Part shown: in pieces, positions 18,963 through 27,820 of the stretch
How the letters are laid out: every line of letters starts with the position of its first letter
Numbering within the stretch: position 1 is the first letter of the stretch
Assembly (NCBI GenBank): GCA_947497485.1
Contig: CANMHB010000004.1
Location: forward strand, 1-64,000
Source of the DNA: Flavobacteriales bacterium
GTDB taxonomy: Bacteria; Bacteroidota; Bacteroidia; Flavobacteriales_D; Crocinitomicaceae
DNA length: 64,000 bases
Direction: 5' to 3'
The notes under the pieces: model-generated
What the model saw: the letters and a program-made list of their open reading frames with translations, nothing else
Told to the model about the DNA's origin: nothing
The model's database searches: none
Program-made: the position numbers and the translations under genes

Positions 18963-19520
18963 TTAGAATTGATCCAACTCGCTTTTCAACTGGGCTGTTG
19001 GAAGCCCCATAACATTTGTGTAGGAACCATTAATGTTTAAAACAGCCGTTGCCCCGATCCAATCTTGAATTCCGTATGATCCTGCTTTGTCGTAAGGTGA
19101 AAATGTGCGAATGTAATATTCGATTTGGTTTTCTGTTAGTTTTGAAAATGTAACCTCAGTTTTTGTTAGGAAAGAATGTGATTTATGGTGACTTTGAATA
19201 TTTACACCTGTAAAAACGATGTGTGTGCGGTTAGAGAGTGATTTTAATATCTTTTTTGCATGTTCAAAATCAGAAGGTTTGCCAATGATATAATTATCAA
19301 GAACAACGATTGTGTCAGCGCAAATTAAAATTTCATCTGAATTAATTTGATTAATCAAAAGACTTGACTTTAATTCTGCGAGGTAGGTTGTAACTTGCTC
19401 GATTTTTAGATCATCTGGAATTGTTTCATCGGCATTTGGTTTTAGGGTGCGAAATGAGTAACCAAGGGTAGTCAACAATTCTTTCCTTCTCGGAGATTCA
19501 GAGCCTAAGACGAGTTTCAT
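18963..19520 (-). CDS. maf: Maf-like nucleoside triphosphate pyrophosphatase
   Basis: 185 residues if started at ATG 19520. The track start at 19565 adds 15 residues before the canonical MKLVLGSESPRRKELL. Maf motifs are present: SESPRRKELL, ADTIVVLD, GKPSDFEHAK, and the C-terminal YDKAGSYGIQDW and YTNVMGLP. The enzyme hydrolyses non-canonical or excess NTPs (dTTP/UTP type) to monophosphates, a housecleaning role. The ATG overlaps the stop of the upstream prenyltransferase gene by 4 bases (ATGA), so it is the last gene of the queE-led operon. Confidence 0.93.
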   Translation of the reverse strand: MKLVLGSESPRRKELLTTLGYSFRTLKPNADETIPDDLKIEQVTTYLAELKSSLLINQINSDEILICADTIVVLDNYIIGKPSDFEHAKKILKSLSNRTHIVFTGVNIQSHHKSHSFLTKTEVTFSKLTENQIEYYIRTFSPYDKAGSYGIQDWIGATAVLNINGSYTNVMGLPTAQLKSELDQF

Positions 19521-20443
19521 GGAATGTTTGAGAAAAGCGTTGCTAAACCTACAAACATACTCCATTTAATCAAAGAATTAATCAATTTGAAAGGATAATC
19601 ACGTCTGAATAAGATCAGCAAAAAACAAAATAAATTTAAACATGCAGAAATTAAAAGTAGAACAACTGAAATTAAATTTAATTCAAGATTGTATTGTATG
19701 AAATAATAGAACCATATTACAATTGGAAGTTGTAATAAAACCCCAACTAAAATTCCTGTTTTATAGACGCCGTATTTCATTGGTAAGGAATAAACTGAAA
19801 TAACCTTATCACCTGAAATGTCTTGAATATCCTTACTGATTTCTCTTGCTAAATTTTGAAAGAATGCACAAAACGTTAAAAAGTAAATATAATGATAATC
19901 GATTTTTGTTGACCAAGTATCTTCATGAAATGGAGAATAGGGTAGTGAGCTCTCATTAAGCGTTTTAAAAAACCAAATTGATAAAAGTGGAACAAGAGCA
20001 GTAAGACAGGCAATTATGATGTTCCCAATCAACAGTTTCTTCTTGAAGTAAGCGCTATAAAACCAAAGCAAATTCATGGATGTTATGTGAATAAAGACAA
20101 AAAGTAAACTTTCGTATTTTATTGATAAATAGATTGAAATTAAAACGGCAATTACATTTAATCCCCAATGCAAAACAATTGCCCATCTTTTTTTCATGTA
20201 TTTTGAGATAATCAACTTCTCTGGTTTATTAATTCGGTCGGCTTTGATATCGAAGTAATCATTGATCATATTTCCTGCAGCAGCGATAATAACAGTTGAG
20301 AAAACCAACAAGCCATAATCTAGAAAATCAAAATCGATTTTTTGATAATTGTTGTTATTGAATAGATAAAATGCTACGCCAACCATCGTGAAGGCGATGA
20401 TAAAAAGGTTAATGATCCTAATCAGGCGAAAAAAATGAATCAT
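19517..20443 (-). CDS. UbiA-type prenyltransferase
   Basis: 308 residues with eight or nine hydrophobic segments. The two Asp-rich motifs of the family are seen: NMINDYFDIKADRINKP in the first cytoplasmic loop and REISKDIQDISGDK in the second. It transfers a prenyl group from a polyprenyl diphosphate to an acceptor. Bacteroidetes homologues are usually named geranylgeranylglycerol-phosphate geranylgeranyltransferase, but the acceptor cannot be told from sequence. The gene overlaps the OmpA-family gene upstream by 4 bases and maf downstream by 4 bases. Confidence 0.9.
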   Translation of the reverse strand: MIHFFRLIRIINLFIIAFTMVGVAFYLFNNNNYQKIDFDFLDYGLLVFSTVIIAAAGNMINDYFDIKADRINKPEKLIISKYMKKRWAIVLHWGLNVIAVLISIYLSIKYESLLFVFIHITSMNLLWFYSAYFKKKLLIGNIIIACLTALVPLLSIWFFKTLNESSLPYSPFHEDTWSTKIDYHYIYFLTFCAFFQNLAREISKDIQDISGDKVISVYSLPMKYGVYKTGILVGVLLQLPIVIWFYYFIQYNLELNLISVVLLLISACLNLFCFLLILFRRDYPFKLINSLIKWSMFVGLATLFSNIP

Positions 20444-22461
20444 GGAATTATTTTATAAACTGTTCTTCTATTCTTTTGATGAGCCACCTCTTTTTCCTCA
20501 GGTGATTTTAATTTTGCAATTTCCTCATCAGAAACGATTGGTTGAGTTGATCCATAACCTTTTGAAGTCATTCGATTAGCAGCAATTCCGCAATTAATTA
20601 AATAATCCATTACTGCTTTGGCACGCTCACCTGAAAGTTTAAGATTTTCATCTTTATTTCCTCGAGAGTCCGTATGTCCACCAAGTTCAATTTTTAACTT
20701 GGGATTGGATTTTAAATAGTTTACGAACTTATTTAGTTCGACCTTTGATTCTTCACGAAGTGTTGCTTTATTTAAATCAAAAAACACGTTCGCTAATACA
20801 TTGTCTTCAGAGCTTGTTTCAGGATTCAACGGAATGTCAATGTGATAACTTTTTTGATTAGGAATCCCTTTAAGGTTAAAGTTTAACGAATAAGGAAAAT
20901 AACCTGGATAAGTCACTTGAATGGCATAATCTCGCTCCAATGGCAAAGGAACCACAAAAGATCCGTCAATTCGATCGGCCTCAGAAATGATCACCGTTTT
21001 TCCATTGCTTAAGTCGGTTAATTCAAAAAATCCCGGAAGTGGTTTTTTAGTTTGAGAGTCGAATACCAATCCATCAAAATAAAGAGTTGTAACAGGTCGC
21101 AATTCTGGAGGCAAGTTGAAATAATAAATATCGAGATTTCCGAATCCACCGGAACGATCGGAAGCAAAAAATGCAATATCTCCAGTTGCATTAACCATTA
21201 AGGAATTTTCATCATAAATTGTATTGATCGGATAACCTAAATTTTCTGGTTGTGACCAATTTCCTGCTTCGTCTAAACGGGTTACATACAAGTCAGATCC
21301 GCCCATCCCAATATGACCACGAGATGCGAAATAAAGTGTTCTACCATCGGGGTGTATGTGAACTGATTCCTCCATTTCTAATGTATTTATAGAATTTGGT
21401 AAGCGTTGCCCCGGACCCCATGTTCCATCCTCACGAAGATAGGAAACATAAATATCAGCATTTTGCTTCCCACTTTTATTTCGAATGCCACGAATGAAGT
21501 AGAGCGTTTTTCCGTCGGATGATAAAGATGGTTGTGTTTCCCAATTCTGAGTGTTTACCTCTCCTGGCAAGTTTACGGGATTCGTCCAACGATTTCCTAT
21601 TTTTTTAGTGATAAATAAATCACAACTTCCTCTTCCAACTCTGTTTTCTCCATAATAAGTGCCTGATTCATCTGAACAAGCCACGAAAATGAGCGTTTTT
21701 CCATCTGCTGCGATTGTTGGTGCTCCTTCATTATTCAATGTGTTCACATTTGGAGGCATCGGATATGAAGCTTCCCAATCGGACTTATTGAGGTTTGAAA
21801 CATAAAAATCTTCTTGTTCTCCGAAATTACGAACGCGATCATCAAGAATTCGACGTGTAAACAGCATAGTTTTCCCATCAACAGTCAGAGTTGGAAAATA
21901 TTCGGGCAAACTGGTATTAATTCCCGATCCGATGTTTATGGGTTCAAATGGCTTTGGGTTTTGCATCGATTTCTTAGCAAATATGGCATTTTCCCGAATT
22001 TTATATGCATTACCCTGGAATGATTCACTTGCTTGAGGATTTTGTAAAAAAAGCTGAATATTTCTCAATGCATCATCGTGCCGACCGAGAGCCAATTGCA
22101 ATGCTGCGACGAAATAGTAAACGTTTGCAGTCATCACATTATTTGGATTGAGTTGAATTGTAGATTCGTAATGGGATATAGCATCTGAATATTTGAACGT
22201 TCGTTCATAAAATTCAGCGACTAAAAGATGAGCTTCCCAAAAATCAGGGTCTACTTCAATAGCTTTCTCTGCAAGAATAATCCCTTCCTTGAAATTTGGA
22301 CCTTGTGTTTCCGGATCAACTGATTCTTTTGGCGCCTTTTGGGCTTTTTCTAGATACTTTATTGCTTTTTTACTTCCCGAAGAATAATTAAACTGCGATT
22401 GAGCGCATCCGATGAACAATACCCACGGAAAAATAAGAAAATATAATTTTGGCATACTCAT
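20440..22461 (-). CDS. OmpA-family lipoprotein with TPR and PD40 repeats
   Basis: 673 residues. A lipoprotein signal (lipobox FIGC) leads to TPR-like helices at about 55-165 (AEKAIEVDPDFWEAHLLVAE). PD40/WD40-type beta-propeller repeats at about 175-450 (GKTMLFTRR, GKTLIFVACS, GKTLYFIRG, GRTLYFASRG) and a small carboxypeptidase-regulatory-like domain at about 460-540 follow. The C-terminal OmpA peptidoglycan-binding domain (VFFDLNKATLREES, GHTDSRGNKDENLKLSGERA) completes it. This order matches PorE-type T9SS proteins that anchor the secretion machine to peptidoglycan, but many paralogues exist, so that role is tentative. The start overlaps the queE stop (TAATG). Confidence 0.92.
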   Translation of the reverse strand: MSMPKLYFLIFPWVLFIGCAQSQFNYSSGSKKAIKYLEKAQKAPKESVDPETQGPNFKEGIILAEKAIEVDPDFWEAHLLVAEFYERTFKYSDAISHYESTIQLNPNNVMTANVYYFVAALQLALGRHDDALRNIQLFLQNPQASESFQGNAYKIRENAIFAKKSMQNPKPFEPINIGSGINTSLPEYFPTLTVDGKTMLFTRRILDDRVRNFGEQEDFYVSNLNKSDWEASYPMPPNVNTLNNEGAPTIAADGKTLIFVACSDESGTYYGENRVGRGSCDLFITKKIGNRWTNPVNLPGEVNTQNWETQPSLSSDGKTLYFIRGIRNKSGKQNADIYVSYLREDGTWGPGQRLPNSINTLEMEESVHIHPDGRTLYFASRGHIGMGGSDLYVTRLDEAGNWSQPENLGYPINTIYDENSLMVNATGDIAFFASDRSGGFGNLDIYYFNLPPELRPVTTLYFDGLVFDSQTKKPLPGFFELTDLSNGKTVIISEADRIDGSFVVPLPLERDYAIQVTYPGYFPYSLNFNLKGIPNQKSYHIDIPLNPETSSEDNVLANVFFDLNKATLREESKVELNKFVNYLKSNPKLKIELGGHTDSRGNKDENLKLSGERAKAVMDYLINCGIAANRMTSKGYGSTQPIVSDEEIAKLKSPEEKEVAHQKNRRTVYKIIP

Positions 22462-23084
22462 TAAGGTATATTCATAAATTTATGCGTTTGTAACGAAATT
22501 CTCCACTTTGGGTTACTCTTTACATATTCAATAATTGCAGGTAGCATTCGATCTTGTCGTCCCCATTCTGGTTGAAGAAATAAAATACAATCTTCATTGA
22601 CTTGATGAGCATGTTCTTCGGCCCATTTAAAATCTGATTCATTGTAGATTATTACTTTTAGTTCATTGGCACGTTTGAAAGCATCTTCGCAAGGACTTTT
22701 AAATTTTTTTGGTGAAAAACAATACCAATCTATGTCACCTAATAATTTGTAGCATCCTGAGGTTTCAATTGCAGTTCTAATTCCTGATTTCTTCAGCTTG
22801 TTTATGAGGGTTGATAAATTGTAAAGGGCTGGTTCTCCACCGGTAATAACCACAAAATTTGCATTTACCAAGTTAATTTCTCTTAACAAAGAATCGATTT
22901 TTAAGATTGGATGGGCCTCTACATCCCAACTATCTTTGACATCGCACCAAACGCAACCAACATCGCAACCCGCTAAACGAATGAAATAGGCAGATTTTCC
23001 AGCGAAATATCCTTCACCTTGGATGGTGTAAAAATGTTCCATAACTGGAAGTTCTTCGGAAGTGTCAACATTCGAAAAGTGCAT
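22461..23084 (-). CDS. queE: 7-carboxy-7-deazaguanine synthase
   Basis: About 207 residues from ATG 23084; the track start at 23090 is a TTG. It is a radical SAM enzyme with the CX3CX2C cluster motif at C42-C46-C49 in track numbering (GCDVGCVWCDVKDSWD), EHFYTIQGEGYFAGKSAYFIRLAG before it, TGGEPALYNL, and the QueE ending RISLQTHKFMNIP. It converts 6-carboxytetrahydropterin to CDG in the queuosine/7-deazaguanine pathway, in the cytoplasm. A sequence matching the -7 consensus (tacttttg, minus strand) lies only 3 bases before this ATG, so the mRNA may be nearly leaderless. It leads the queE-ompA-ubiA-maf operon. Confidence 0.94.
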   Translation of the reverse strand: MHFSNVDTSEELPVMEHFYTIQGEGYFAGKSAYFIRLAGCDVGCVWCDVKDSWDVEAHPILKIDSLLREINLVNANFVVITGGEPALYNLSTLINKLKKSGIRTAIETSGCYKLLGDIDWYCFSPKKFKSPCEDAFKRANELKVIIYNESDFKWAEEHAHQVNEDCILFLQPEWGRQDRMLPAIIEYVKSNPKWRISLQTHKFMNIP

Positions 23085-23176
23085 AAACAAAAGTAACTAA
23101 TTTAATATTGATTGTGAATAACATTCAAAATCAGCATTTCAGTATTTTTTTAAATTTGTCTAATAAATCAATTTTT

Positions 23177-24106
23177 ATGGAAAAAATAATTACAATTTCA
23201 ACATTATTATTTACATGTTTTTCATTTGTTGCGCAACAGCAAATTGGAAACTCGGATATGGAATTATGGGAAAATATAGTTCAGGCTGCTGAAGAACCAA
23301 CGAATTGGAATAGTTTTAAATCGGCGCAAGGAAGTTTCACAAGTTTCGCATCACAACAACTTCAGCGTTCAACATCTGTGCGAGCTGGATCTTCTGGACA
23401 ATATTGTGCGCGTATTTATTCTAAAAGCACCTTGGGCATTGTTGCGAATGGGAATATGACATTAGGTAGAATTAACATGGGAAGCACAACACCTAGTTCC
23501 GCTGACAATTATAATATTTCTTTAACAGCAGATCCGAATTTTTCTGAGTCAATCACAAGCTCCCCAGATTCCTTGGTTTTTTGGGTGAAATTTACTCCGG
23601 CAAGTGGTAATCCCAATGCGCGTGTCCATGCAGTTCTTCATGATGCTTATGATTTGAGAGATCCGATTGATGCTAATTCCTTATCTCACGTAATATCTCG
23701 CGCCGAATTAAATTATCCCTCGACTGCAGGTCAATGGGTTCGAAAATCTGTTCCATTTGTTAATGAAGGAACTGCTGTAAGTCCTCAATATCTTCTGGTT
23801 ACTTTTACAACAAACCAAACTCCTGGCGGTGGTGCTGCAAATGATGAAGTATTGGTTGATGATATCGAATTAATTTATAATCAGACTGTTGGAATAGGAG
23901 AGAATAATTCGAATAAACTTAATACCTACTATTCTATACATAATGGATTGCAAATTGAAGGTGTTTCTGATGAGGTAACTTTAATTAATACCTCTGGGAT
24001 AATTGTGAAATGCGGAAAAATTTCTGAATTAAATGGTACATTTTTAAATTCTGGAATCTACTTTATTCGCTCAAAAAATTCAGTATCCAAATTGCTTGTG
24101 CCTTAA
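23177..24106 (+). CDS. Secreted PCMD-like protein with T9SS type A sorting domain
   Basis: 309 residues from ATG 23177, which gives a proper signal peptide (MEKIITISTLLFTCFSFVAQ); the track start upstream is not credible. The mature protein begins GNSDMELWENI and continues as a beta jelly-roll similar to the putative carbohydrate metabolism (PCMD) fold, with SLVFWVKFTP and VLVDDIELIY. The last ~75 residues (TYYSIHNGLQIEGVSDEV to SVSKLLVP) look like a type A T9SS sorting domain, so it is probably exported and surface-attached. A TonB-dependent receptor starts 6 bases later, so both are likely made together. Binding to a glycan is inference. Confidence 0.8.
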   Translation: MEKIITISTLLFTCFSFVAQQQIGNSDMELWENIVQAAEEPTNWNSFKSAQGSFTSFASQQLQRSTSVRAGSSGQYCARIYSKSTLGIVANGNMTLGRINMGSTTPSSADNYNISLTADPNFSESITSSPDSLVFWVKFTPASGNPNARVHAVLHDAYDLRDPIDANSLSHVISRAELNYPSTAGQWVRKSVPFVNEGTAVSPQYLLVTFTTNQTPGGGAANDEVLVDDIELIYNQTVGIGENNSNKLNTYYSIHNGLQIEGVSDEVTLINTSGIIVKCGKISELNGTFLNSGIYFIRSKNSVSKLLVP

Positions 24107-24112
24107 GAAAGG

Positions 24113-26596
24113 ATGAAGTATTTCTTTATTTCTTTTTTGGTTATTATCTCGAACGATCTTTTTTCTCAGAAAGGAATCGTTAGTGGTTTCGTCAAGGATG
24201 ATTCAAATCAGCCTATTCAAGGTGCTTCAGTAATCTATAGAAAAGATATAACGATTGGCTCCACCACCGATGAAAAGGGGTTTTATCAACTTGAAATTCC
24301 CACTGGTTCGACTCGTTTGATTTGCAGATATACTGGAATGAAGACGGATACGATTGCTATTGAACTAAATGAAAATCAAACGTTGGAAATCAATTTCAAC
24401 TTACAACCCTTCGTTGTAAATCAAAAACAAGTTGAAATCAAAGTAGGAAAATTTGACAAACCAATTGAGGAACAAACAGTAACAATGGTTGTACTTAAGC
24501 CAGAGTTGATTGAAAACAAAAACACACGAAGTATCGAAACCGCTTTGGACCAAACTCCCGGATTAAATATTTTGGATGGTGAACCTCAGATTCGAGGTGG
24601 TAGCGGTTTTACTTTTGGAGTAGGTTCAAAAGTAGCGGTTATTGTTGATGACATGCCGATGCTTTCGGGAGATGCGGGAAGACCAGAATGGGGATTTATT
24701 CCCGTTGAAAATATTAGTCAAGTTGAGGTAATAAAAGGAGCTGCCTCCGTTTTGTCGGGAAGTTCTGCTTTGTCAGGTTCCGTTCACATTCGGACCGCCT
24801 ATCCAAAGTCGAAACCACTCACAAAAATCAATGTATATAGTGGTGCTTATTCTGCTCCGCAGGATGGATCAATGAAATGGTGGTCACTATATCCCGGAAT
24901 CCACGGAGTCAATTTTCTTCATTCTAAAATGTATGGTAATCTTGATCTTGTAGTAGGAGGAAATATCAATTTTGATCATGGCTACATCGGTCCACCAAAA
25001 ACAGACTCAATTGTTGCAACTGTTTTTCCAGACACAATTACCAATTTCTCAGAGCGAGATTTAATTTCGAAGCGTGGCCGAATTAATTTTAATCTTCGCT
25101 ATCGTTCAAAAAAAATAAGAGGGTTGAGCTACGGAACAAACGGAAATTTTATGTTAATGCACACGAATATGCCCCTTGCTTGGTTGAATGATTCAAGCGG
25201 GCTTTACCGCGCTTACCCCGGAGCGATTTTCGTTCAAGATCAGTTTATTTTCAATGTAGATCCATTCGTGAATCTTTTCACGCAAACAGATGGAAAACAT
25301 TATTTCAGAACACGGATTTTACATGTGGATAATGAAATGAGTGCAAATCAATCGAATCGGGCAACAACTTTCTATGGAGATTATATGTTTCAAAAAAGTT
25401 ATCCTGAGCTTAAGAATTTGGATTTTATTGGTGGTATTACTTCAACTTTTACAAATTCGTTTGCCAATATCTACGTTGGGTCAGGTTCACCTAATAATCA
25501 AATGCTTAATGTCTCTGCTTATTCTCAATTAGAAAGTAAGTTTAACAAAGCATTGAATTTGTCAGTAGGAGGAAGATTGGAGTATTTTCAATTGAATGAT
25601 ACCATAACTGCATTGAAACCAATTTTCAGAGCAGGAGGAAGTTTAAAACTTTACCAAGAAACATATTTACGAGCCTCATACGGACAAGGCTATCGTTTCC
25701 CGACTATTACTGAACGTTTTATAAGAACTGGCGTAGGTAATTTTGGTGTTTTCCCGAATCCAAATTTGAAGCCAGAAAGTAGTTGGAATGCTGAAATTGG
25801 AATTAAACAAGGATTAAAGTTGGGTGGTGTGATGGGCTATTTGGATATAGCTGGATTCTGGCAAGAATATCAAAACACAATCGAATACATGTTTGGAATT
25901 TGGAGACAATTTACCGGGGATCCTCAAACCTTAGGTCAATCTGCAGGTTTTATGTTTTTAAATACGGGCGAGTCAAGGGTTACAGGACTGGATGTTTCAT
26001 TTATGGGTCAAGCGAATCTTTCTAAGAAATCGTCGCTTACATTTCTTTTGGGATATAATTACATTGTTCCAAAAACACTTACTCCTAATTTTATATATGC
26101 TACTGATTCGTTAAATAGGGTGTTCACCTATAATTCAACTTCTTTGGATCCTTCTAATCGTATTTTGAAATATCGGTTTTTACATAATGCTAAGTTTGAT
26201 TTGGAATACAATTATGATGGGAAATTTTCAGTTGGAATGAGTGCTAAATATTTCTCAAAAATTGTGAATATGGATGCAATCATCAAAGATTTCGAGGAAC
26301 TTACCACCGATACGACTTCGGATATTGGTAATTGGCTTCAGGATCTTCGCTATATGGATTACTATGAGTCACATCGATTTGGAAATTGGATTTTTGATGC
26401 GCGATTATCATATAATTTGAACGATTCACACAAGCTTGCGATAATTGGAACAAATATTCTCAATAGAACCTATTCACTTAGACCACTTAAAATTGAGCCA
26501 CCGCGAAGTATTATGGTTCAATATACATTCCGATTTGAGGGAAATGAAAAGAAAAAAGTTAGACAAGGACCACGTTGGATCTTAAATGATCTCTAA
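24113..26596 (+). CDS. TonB-dependent outer-membrane receptor
   Basis: 827 residues. Signal peptide (MKYFFISFLVIISNDLFSQ), then a carboxypeptidase-regulatory-like domain at about 20-100 (GFVKDDSNQPIQGASVIYRK, TTDEKGFYQLEIP). A plug follows at about 120-235 (ALDQTPGLNILDGEPQIRGG, VEVIKGAASVLSGSSAL) and then a 22-strand type barrel to the C-terminus (AIIGTNILNRTYSLRPLKIE). It imports a ligand across the outer membrane using TonB energy; no SusD partner is present, so it is a stand-alone receptor and the substrate is unknown. The gene follows the secreted PCMD-like gene by 6 bases. Its 3' end overlaps the convergent cinA by 15 bases. Confidence 0.93.
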   Translation: MKYFFISFLVIISNDLFSQKGIVSGFVKDDSNQPIQGASVIYRKDITIGSTTDEKGFYQLEIPTGSTRLICRYTGMKTDTIAIELNENQTLEINFNLQPFVVNQKQVEIKVGKFDKPIEEQTVTMVVLKPELIENKNTRSIETALDQTPGLNILDGEPQIRGGSGFTFGVGSKVAVIVDDMPMLSGDAGRPEWGFIPVENISQVEVIKGAASVLSGSSALSGSVHIRTAYPKSKPLTKINVYSGAYSAPQDGSMKWWSLYPGIHGVNFLHSKMYGNLDLVVGGNINFDHGYIGPPKTDSIVATVFPDTITNFSERDLISKRGRINFNLRYRSKKIRGLSYGTNGNFMLMHTNMPLAWLNDSSGLYRAYPGAIFVQDQFIFNVDPFVNLFTQTDGKHYFRTRILHVDNEMSANQSNRATTFYGDYMFQKSYPELKNLDFIGGITSTFTNSFANIYVGSGSPNNQMLNVSAYSQLESKFNKALNLSVGGRLEYFQLNDTITALKPIFRAGGSLKLYQETYLRASYGQGYRFPTITERFIRTGVGNFGVFPNPNLKPESSWNAEIGIKQGLKLGGVMGYLDIAGFWQEYQNTIEYMFGIWRQFTGDPQTLGQSAGFMFLNTGESRVTGLDVSFMGQANLSKKSSLTFLLGYNYIVPKTLTPNFIYATDSLNRVFTYNSTSLDPSNRILKYRFLHNAKFDLEYNYDGKFSVGMSAKYFSKIVNMDAIIKDFEELTTDTTSDIGNWLQDLRYMDYYESHRFGNWIFDARLSYNLNDSHKLAIIGTNILNRTYSLRPLKIEPPRSIMVQYTFRFEGNEKKKVRQGPRWILNDL

Positions 26597-27820
26597 TTCA
26601 AAACGTAACCAATTCAAAGCAGAGAGCGTTGTCATTTGCATGTTTCTTTCACGATTGTCTCCAAATTGAAATTTTCTAGCAATTGTTTTATTTTTAAATG
26701 CTAAAGCAATCCAAACCAAGCCAACGGGTTTTTCCTCAGTTCCACCATTAGGCCCTGCAATTCCAGTTGTTGAAATACAAACATCTACACCTAGTTTTTC
26801 TTTTGCTCCATTTGCCATTTCAATGGCTACTTCTTCGCTTACGGCTCCATAATTTAAAATAGAGTCAATGGAAACATTCGCCAACCGATGTTTTTGATCA
26901 TTGCTGTAAGTTACAAGAGATCCCGTAAAATAGTGAGACGCACCAGCATTACTAACGATGGTATTTGCAAGTAACCCTCCAGTGCAACTTTCAACGGTTC
27001 CAATAGTAAAGCATTTTTTTGTGAGAAGTTTGCCAACTACTTCAGGAAGTGTTTCGTTTTCGTAACCCCAAAGATTTTCGGGTATAAGTTCTTTTAATCC
27101 TTTGAAAAAAGCATCAATTTTAAATTCATCCGATTGTCCGTTATAAGATGTAATACGAAGTTTAACCAATCCCGGAGATGGTAAGTAGGCTAATCCAAAT
27201 CCTTCGTTTCGAACATTATCTTCCCAATCCTTTATTTTTTCAGCTAAAAAGGATTCTCCAATTCCTTGTGTGTGAGCTGTTTTATGAAAAATAGCTTTTA
27301 GATTGAATTTGGCTTTTAATCGAGGAAAAACTTCTTCCGTCATAATTCCTTTCATTTCATAAGGAACACCTGGCAAACTGATAATAATCTTGCCATTTTT
27401 ATCGAACCACATTCCACTTGCGGTCCCGTAGTTGTTTACCAAAATAGTACAATCTTTGGGCAAAGCTGCCTGCAAATTATTCGATTCGAGCATTGGTCGA
27501 TTTCGTGCAGCAAAATAAGCTTGAATTTTTTCTAAAGTCGGTTGGTGAATTTCTAATTCAGTTTCGAAAAACTCGCACAAAGTATGTTTCGTTATATCAT
27601 CTTTGGTTGGACCTAATCCTCCTGTAATAATGAGGCAATTGGTGTCAGAATGCAAATTTAGAAGTGCACGAAAAATTTCATTTTTATCATCAGAAATAGT
27701 TGAAACCCGTATGACTCTTGCCCCAATTTTAGACAATTCCTGACCAATCCAAGAAGCGTTTGTATTTATTGTTTGTCCGATAAGTAACTCGTCTCCAATG
27801 CTTAAAACTTCAGCAATCAT
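26582..27820 (-). CDS. cinA: CinA: nicotinamide-nucleotide amidase / MoCF-domain protein
   Basis: 412 residues. The N-terminal molybdopterin-binding-like (MoCF/COG1058) domain has EVLSIGDELLIGQTINTNA and ITGGLGPTKDDITKHTL. The C-terminal PncC-type amidase domain at about 255-410 has TVESCTGGLLANTIVSNAGAS, GLVTYS-type and STTGIAGPNGGTEEKPVG motifs. The family hydrolyses NMN and recycles pyridine nucleotides; the competence name is historical. It is the last gene of the lpxD-led operon, overlapping the RNA methyltransferase gene by 4 bases. There is no terminator before the convergent receptor gene, and the coding ends overlap. Confidence 0.95.
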   Translation of the reverse strand: MIAEVLSIGDELLIGQTINTNASWIGQELSKIGARVIRVSTISDDKNEIFRALLNLHSDTNCLIITGGLGPTKDDITKHTLCEFFETELEIHQPTLEKIQAYFAARNRPMLESNNLQAALPKDCTILVNNYGTASGMWFDKNGKIIISLPGVPYEMKGIMTEEVFPRLKAKFNLKAIFHKTAHTQGIGESFLAEKIKDWEDNVRNEGFGLAYLPSPGLVKLRITSYNGQSDEFKIDAFFKGLKELIPENLWGYENETLPEVVGKLLTKKCFTIGTVESCTGGLLANTIVSNAGASHYFTGSLVTYSNDQKHRLANVSIDSILNYGAVSEEVAIEMANGAKEKLGVDVCISTTGIAGPNGGTEEKPVGLVWIALAFKNKTIARKFQFGDNRERNMQMTTLSALNWLRFELEII

